This document shows, piece by piece, positions 33,979-37,265 of a stretch of DNA of 37,265 nucleotides. The stretch lies in assembly GCA_030446285.1 (NCBI GenBank), contig JASUSC010000009.1, positions 1 through 37,265 on the forward strand, written 5' to 3'. Origin of the DNA: Eubacteriales bacterium (lineage in GTDB: Bacteria; Bacillota; JASUSC01). How positions within the stretch are numbered: position 1 is the first letter of the stretch; each line of letters starts with the position of its first letter. The translations under genes and the position numbers were made by a program. A model generated the notes under the pieces. The model was not told the origin of the DNA, made no database searches, and saw only the letters and a list, made by a program, of their open reading frames with translations.

Positions 33979-34209
33979 GGCGAGGACTTCAAGCCAGCAG
34001 AACCAACCCTTTCTGATATCTGCCCGATACGCCCGAGACCCTGCAGCCTCTCAGGGCAGATGGTGTTCTGGTTCCGATACTGCATAAACATTGCTTTGCC
34101 TAGACGTAGGCAGTCGTTTTGCCATCTTCGTTGGTGGCCTTCGATTGCTCCTGCGGTTTGGCTGACACAACTGGCCACCCCATGGCTCTCTTGCTTCGGT
34201 TTCCAGCAC

Positions 34210-34471
34210 TTACGCGTCATCTATATCCGCCTGCAACTCGTCGAATAGCTCCTCTATCTCCCAGTTCTCCACTGTCTCTCCGAGATCAACTACCCTTGTG
34301 AGTGCCTTCCGGCCACCAAACCCGCCGCCGGCGGCTGTCGCGCAGCTCGCATAGGCCGTAGTCCCCAGGTCTGATGTCTTCGTAGTCTTCTTGCGGAGTG
34401 GCCGCCGGGAGCAGACGAATTTCTAACTTAGCGGCCAAGACGCCTCTTTCTCGTCTAGTGTACGATGCCAA
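34210..34471 (-). pseudogene. Unrecognised gene fragment, frameshifted
   Basis: Two adjoining frames on the - strand read like protein: LAAKLEIRLLPAATPQEDY...IRPGDYGLCELRD, then FGGRKALTRVVDLGETVENW and EIEELFDELQADIDDA before a TAA at 34210-34212. The break is near 34320. No family is recognised. Its 5' end runs antisense into the IS701-like fragment, so the true start is lost. Nothing is seen from 33979 to 34209. Confidence 0.4.
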
Positions 34472-34560
34472 GAGCCGCTGGTGGACGGAGCAGAATTACC
34501 GCCAGCTTGAAAACGAACTGGGCCTTAACCATTATGAAGGGTGCACCTGCTAGGGATGGC
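34432..34560 (+). pseudogene. IS701-like transposase C-terminal fragment
   Basis: The + strand reads SRLVYDAKSRWWTEQ-NYRQLENELGLNHYEG, then an in-frame TAG, then GWHHDVTL. This matches the conserved C-terminal region of IS701/DDE transposases (typically WRIEQDYRQLK-ELGLDHFEGRSWRGWHHH). Only about 40 residues remain. An IS110-like fragment begins 15 nt further on, on the opposite strand. Confidence 0.65.
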
Positions 34561-34574
34561 ATCATGATGTAACT

Positions 34575-35463
34575 TTAAGCTACCACCTGCGATTCCAAAG
34601 TTACCCGATAGCCAAGTTCTGCCATGCGGCGCAGGTGATGCTTAATTAACCGCTGAGGATTAGGCTGGTCGAAAAAGTTAGGCCCCAGTTCCCGGTAAGT
34701 GCTCCCTTTAGCCAGTAAATGGTAAGCTATAACCAATATGCTGTGCGCTACAGCTACTAGTACCTGTTTCCTGCCCCGCCGTGCAGCTAAACGACGATAT
34801 TGGGCAGCAAGATATGTCCCTTTTGACTGCGATGCGGTCCAAGCTACCTCCACCGGGGCTTCGCGCACCCAAGGGTTGCCCTTTCGAGTACGCTCCGTCA
34901 TACCTTTACCGGCACTCTCGTTGTTCCCCGGACAGACACCTGTCCAAGAAGCTATGTGCTTGTGAGAAAGGAAAACGCTCATGTCGATGCCGCCTACAAC
35001 TATACTCGTCCATGTACCATGTTTCTTTACTCCGGGAATGGTCATCACCTGCCCCAGCTTCTTCGCGAAAGGGCGCATCCGCTCCTCAATTTCGGCCTCC
35101 ACGCGAGCAATGGCTTGCCCCAGAAACTCAATGTGTGCCGAGTGCTCCTGGAGCAGGAAGCGATGATGAGGTCCCCCTACACCGGCCAGCGCTTTTTCCA
35201 CCTTGCCTATCTTGGGGTGTAGCGAGCCTCTGGGCCAGCTCCGCCAGAGCATAAGGGTCGCTTGTGTCCTGGGCCAGCGCGCTGAGGGTGGCTTGCCCGG
35301 AAGTACCCTTAATGTCGCTGGCCCAGGAGGTAAATTTGGTGTTGACGTCTTCTAAAACCTTCTGGATGCGATTGATGACGTGAGTTTTCTCCCCGCCAAG
35401 CACGCTTACTCGCCCCTTCCCGTGAGATGGTTTGTGAGCCGTCCCAGGCCGCCGCTGAAGCAC
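34575..35463 (-). pseudogene. IS110-family transposase, 5'-truncated and frameshifted
   Basis: The C-terminal Transposase_20 half is well kept: QVMTIPGVKKHGTWTSIVV, HIASWTGVCPGNNESAGK, RTRKGNPWVREAPVEVAW, RRGRKQVLVAVAHSILVIAYHLL. It ends at 34575. Upstream in another frame (break near 35230) is the linker region KTHVINRIQKVLEDVNTKF and TLSALAQDTSDPYALAEL. The N-terminal RuvC-like DEDD domain (about 150 residues) is not found. IS110 elements encode a bridge RNA next to the transposase; no intact copy can be claimed here. Confidence 0.82.
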
Positions 35464-36221
35464 AAAAGTTCTGCCCAGCGTGCTCCCGCAAGACTGGGTA
35501 ACACTCCGTGGTTGCTGGCGCAGTGGCCAGCTTAATACTCAAAACCGGACTTTTTCGTACCAAGAGTTGACGAGCTTTTTGGGACGGCTCAAAGATAGTG
35601 TAGCAACAATTTTCATACCCCGGTGGTGGTGTGAGTGCCATGTCCTAATCGGGCCGCCGCACGTGGCGGGTCGGCGGCCTCCGCGGCGGGTCGGCAGGGC
35701 GGCTAACGCGTCGTTTAGGCCAAAGGGTCCGGGGAGTGTGCGGCTGCGTTATTCGCAAAGGCAGCGGAACGACTGAAACCTGCTCGGGTGACCATGGTGG
35801 AGCCGGCGATGCTCTGCCAGCGGCTTTCGCGCCGCCAGAGGGTTTAAACATGGTATGGTGTCTCATTAAAGCCCAAAGGGATTCTGTCTATCCAAATTTA
35901 CAGAGTTGCCTTTAAAAGTCGAAAACTGGCTGTTAATGGAGGAAATTCACTGTTAGTGTAGATAGTATAGTTATTATGTGGATGGCCTGTAAAGTTTTGC
36001 AACCATGGCATGATGGATAACGACGCAGACTTAGCCTTTGATTAGGAGAGTTTTCAAAATGCGCGTTCTTCCTGTTAAGAAGCATCACCAAATCAGAAAC
36101 GGTTAACGAAGTTATAAAAAATATTTGGTGTCTAGATTTTACCAATTGGAAGCCTGGAGGAAGCCAGATTTTCAGGGTGCGGTTTGTTTGACATACCCAA
36201 GTGAGGAGGGGGAGAGCTTAA
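35464..36221. other. Intergenic stretch with a GC-rich palindromic block
   Basis: No supported gene. At 35650-35710 a very GC-rich stretch repeats GGCGGGTCGGC units, with inverted copies of GGCCGCC type around them, and can fold into strong stems. The rest (35860-36200) is AT-rich. A TTGACA at 36188-36193 has no matching -10 box. Confidence 0.5.
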
Positions 36222-36880
36222 TTGGGTAATATCGGATTTGTTTGAAGATAATCGAGAAAGAATTGGGCAGTGGATAGATGAGAATCTATTTCCAGAAGTC
36301 ATACTCTATCCTTCAAAGAAAGAGGATGAATGGATACAGGAAGACGGGCCAGAACCCGCCTCCAGTTCGTGGTACTGCGCCACTGTGTACCAACTTTCGG
36401 CAGGCGGGAAACTTTCGGACATAATCGCACTCACTAAAGAAAAAATAGCCAGAGTGGCGGAACATCCGAAAGAACAGACGGTAACCCTGCCGGACGGCAG
36501 ACAGATAGCCCTAAAACCGTTTAGAGGTACACATCATTCCAGTTTACTTCGCCGAAGACGGCGGAATAGTAGACAGCTACATGGAAGCAGCTTATTTTGT
36601 GCCCACAGAATACCTGGAAAACTAGACGGAAGAAGCTGGCGTATGGCAGACCCCGGTTTCCTTCAAGTCGGCGAACACCGGCCGGTGGGTTTCGAGCTAT
36701 CTGGACGTGGTGGAGGACACGCTGGAAGAAGCCTTCAAAAAGGCGTACTGTATAATAAAAACTGCGCCTCCTGTAAAACACAGAAACGCGAACAACGTTT
36801 GCCTGCAGTTGTACAAAAAATTTGTTCTACCGGGAGAACCGGCCAGAAAATCCGGTAATTCCAGCAAAAACACAAGAAAA
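36222..36880 (+). pseudogene. Broken hypothetical gene upstream of mazEF remnant
   Basis: Protein-like sequence in two frames. The first (about 36238-36525) reads RERIGQWIDENLFPEV, WYCATVYQLSAGGKLSDI and EQTVTLPDGRQIALKPF. After a shift near 36530 the second reads IIPVYFAEDGGIVDSYMEAA and YFVPTEYLEN, then TAG (36623-36625), then VWQTPVSFKSANTGRW and YLDVVEDTLEEAFKKAY. A likely original start is TTG 36222, behind GGAGGGGGAGAG, with another shift soon after. The family is not recognised. The second frame stays open into the antitoxin gene. Confidence 0.5.
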
Positions 36881-36892
36881 GAGGTGAAAATT

Positions 36893-37042
36893 ATGAATTC
36901 AAAACTTATAGAACAAGCAGAAAGAAACGAACTTGAAGCACAACTAAAAGAAGGTTACCTTGAACTTGTAGAAATACACCAGAAAGAAGCTGAGTTCTTC
37001 TTCCCTGCCCAGTATGAGGTGGTGCAGGAAAAAGGAGATTAA
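36893..37042 (+). CDS. MazE-type antitoxin remnant (toxin-binding tail)
   Basis: 49 residues with a good ribosome site (GAGGTG) 6-7 nt before the ATG. The sequence EAQLKEGYLELVEIHQKEAEFFFPAQYE resembles the C-terminal toxin-wrapping part of MazE/EndoAI antitoxins. The N-terminal ribbon-helix-helix DNA-binding half seen in that family is absent, so this is probably a truncated antitoxin. It directly precedes the mazF remnant with a 5-nt overlap, the normal mazEF order. Confidence 0.6.
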   Translation: MNSKLIEQAERNELEAQLKEGYLELVEIHQKEAEFFFPAQYEVVQEKGD

Positions 37043-37165
37043 GCGTGGAGACATTTTTCTCCTAGATTTCGATCCTGCAAGGGAAAGTGAGCAAGTTTCC
37101 GTCCTGCCTTGGTCATTCAAAATAACGTGGGCAACAAATGCGGGTCCGTCAAGTTTTTTATGTAA
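37038..37165 (+). pseudogene. mazF toxin remnant, frameshifted
   Basis: The MazF/PemK opening KRGDIFLLDFDPARESEQ is in one frame. After a shift near 37095, the next frame has RPALVIQNNVGNKCG and stops at 37163-37165. These two motifs are the conserved first third of MazF endoribonuclease. No standard start codon lies in frame (ATT at 37038), and the remaining two thirds are missing or unrecognisable up to the window end, so it cannot be an active toxin. Confidence 0.75.
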
Positions 37166-37265
37166 ACCCCAATTGATAACCGACTCATAGATGACGCTCT
37201 ATTTTCTCTCTCCGAACAATATGATTAGCTGAGTAAGTATCGGGCCCCAGTTCTTAACCCTGGTA

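Noticed and set aside
35480-35776. 98-residue open frame on the + strand
   Set aside because: It crosses the GC-rich palindromic block, with no domain and no ribosome site.
36188-36193. TTGACA as a promoter for the gene at 36222
   Set aside because: No -10 hexamer at 15-19 nt; the region there is the GGAGGGGGAGAG ribosome site.

Overview
The window looks like chromosomal DNA from a moderately GC-rich, probably thermophilic anaerobic Firmicute (Moorella / Desulfotomaculum-like Clostridia). This is inferred from the strong AGGAGG-type ribosome binding sites, frequent GTG/TTG starts, class-A RNase P RNA, the dgt-dnaG-sigA block, a YlmC/YmxH-type PRC-barrel protein and molybdenum-cofactor genes. 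No species call is possible from the sequence alone.

Bases 1-27,130 are dense, well-kept core genome, almost all on the + strand. In order: a DNA uptake and replication cluster (comEA, comEC, holA); cysK; ftsH, ndk and a small membrane protein; a 520-nt structured repeat region; trmK, a Nif3-family gene and a zinc-ribbon coiled-coil gene; rnpB; a MoxR ATPase with a VWA partner; thpR and dgt; dnaG and the primary sigma factor; four tRNAs (Asn, Met, Glu, Val); rnhA; a decayed fixC with an intact fixX on the - strand; the molybdopterin/formate dehydrogenase maturation operon mobA-fdhD-mobB with a Crp/Fnr regulator; then a c-di-AMP (ydaO-type) riboswitch with its own promoter and terminator leading a radical-SAM aminomutase whose substrate residues match glutamate 2,3-aminomutase. 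A frameshifted methyltransferase, a PRC-barrel gene and tRNA-Ala(CGC) close the core part.

Bases 27,130-37,265 are accessory DNA in decay. A broken tyrosine integrase ends about 110 bp from tRNA-Ala, next to a broken HTH-S24 repressor that is divergent from two small HTH proteins: the remains of a phage or integrative-element lysogeny module. Beyond that lie a gene-empty kilobase, a lipoprotein, a conserved 'STGPRTPEGKA' protein, fragments of IS1182-, IS701- and IS110-like transposases, a coiled-coil protein with a possible RelE-like C-terminus, and a wrecked mazEF locus at the window end.

The most interesting point is the pairing of a c-di-AMP riboswitch with glutamate 2,3-aminomutase, whose product beta-glutamate is a compatible solute. 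It suggests direct second-messenger control of osmolyte synthesis at one gene. Several single-base frameshifts in otherwise good genes (fixC, the methyltransferase) may be true decay or consensus errors and should be checked on reads.
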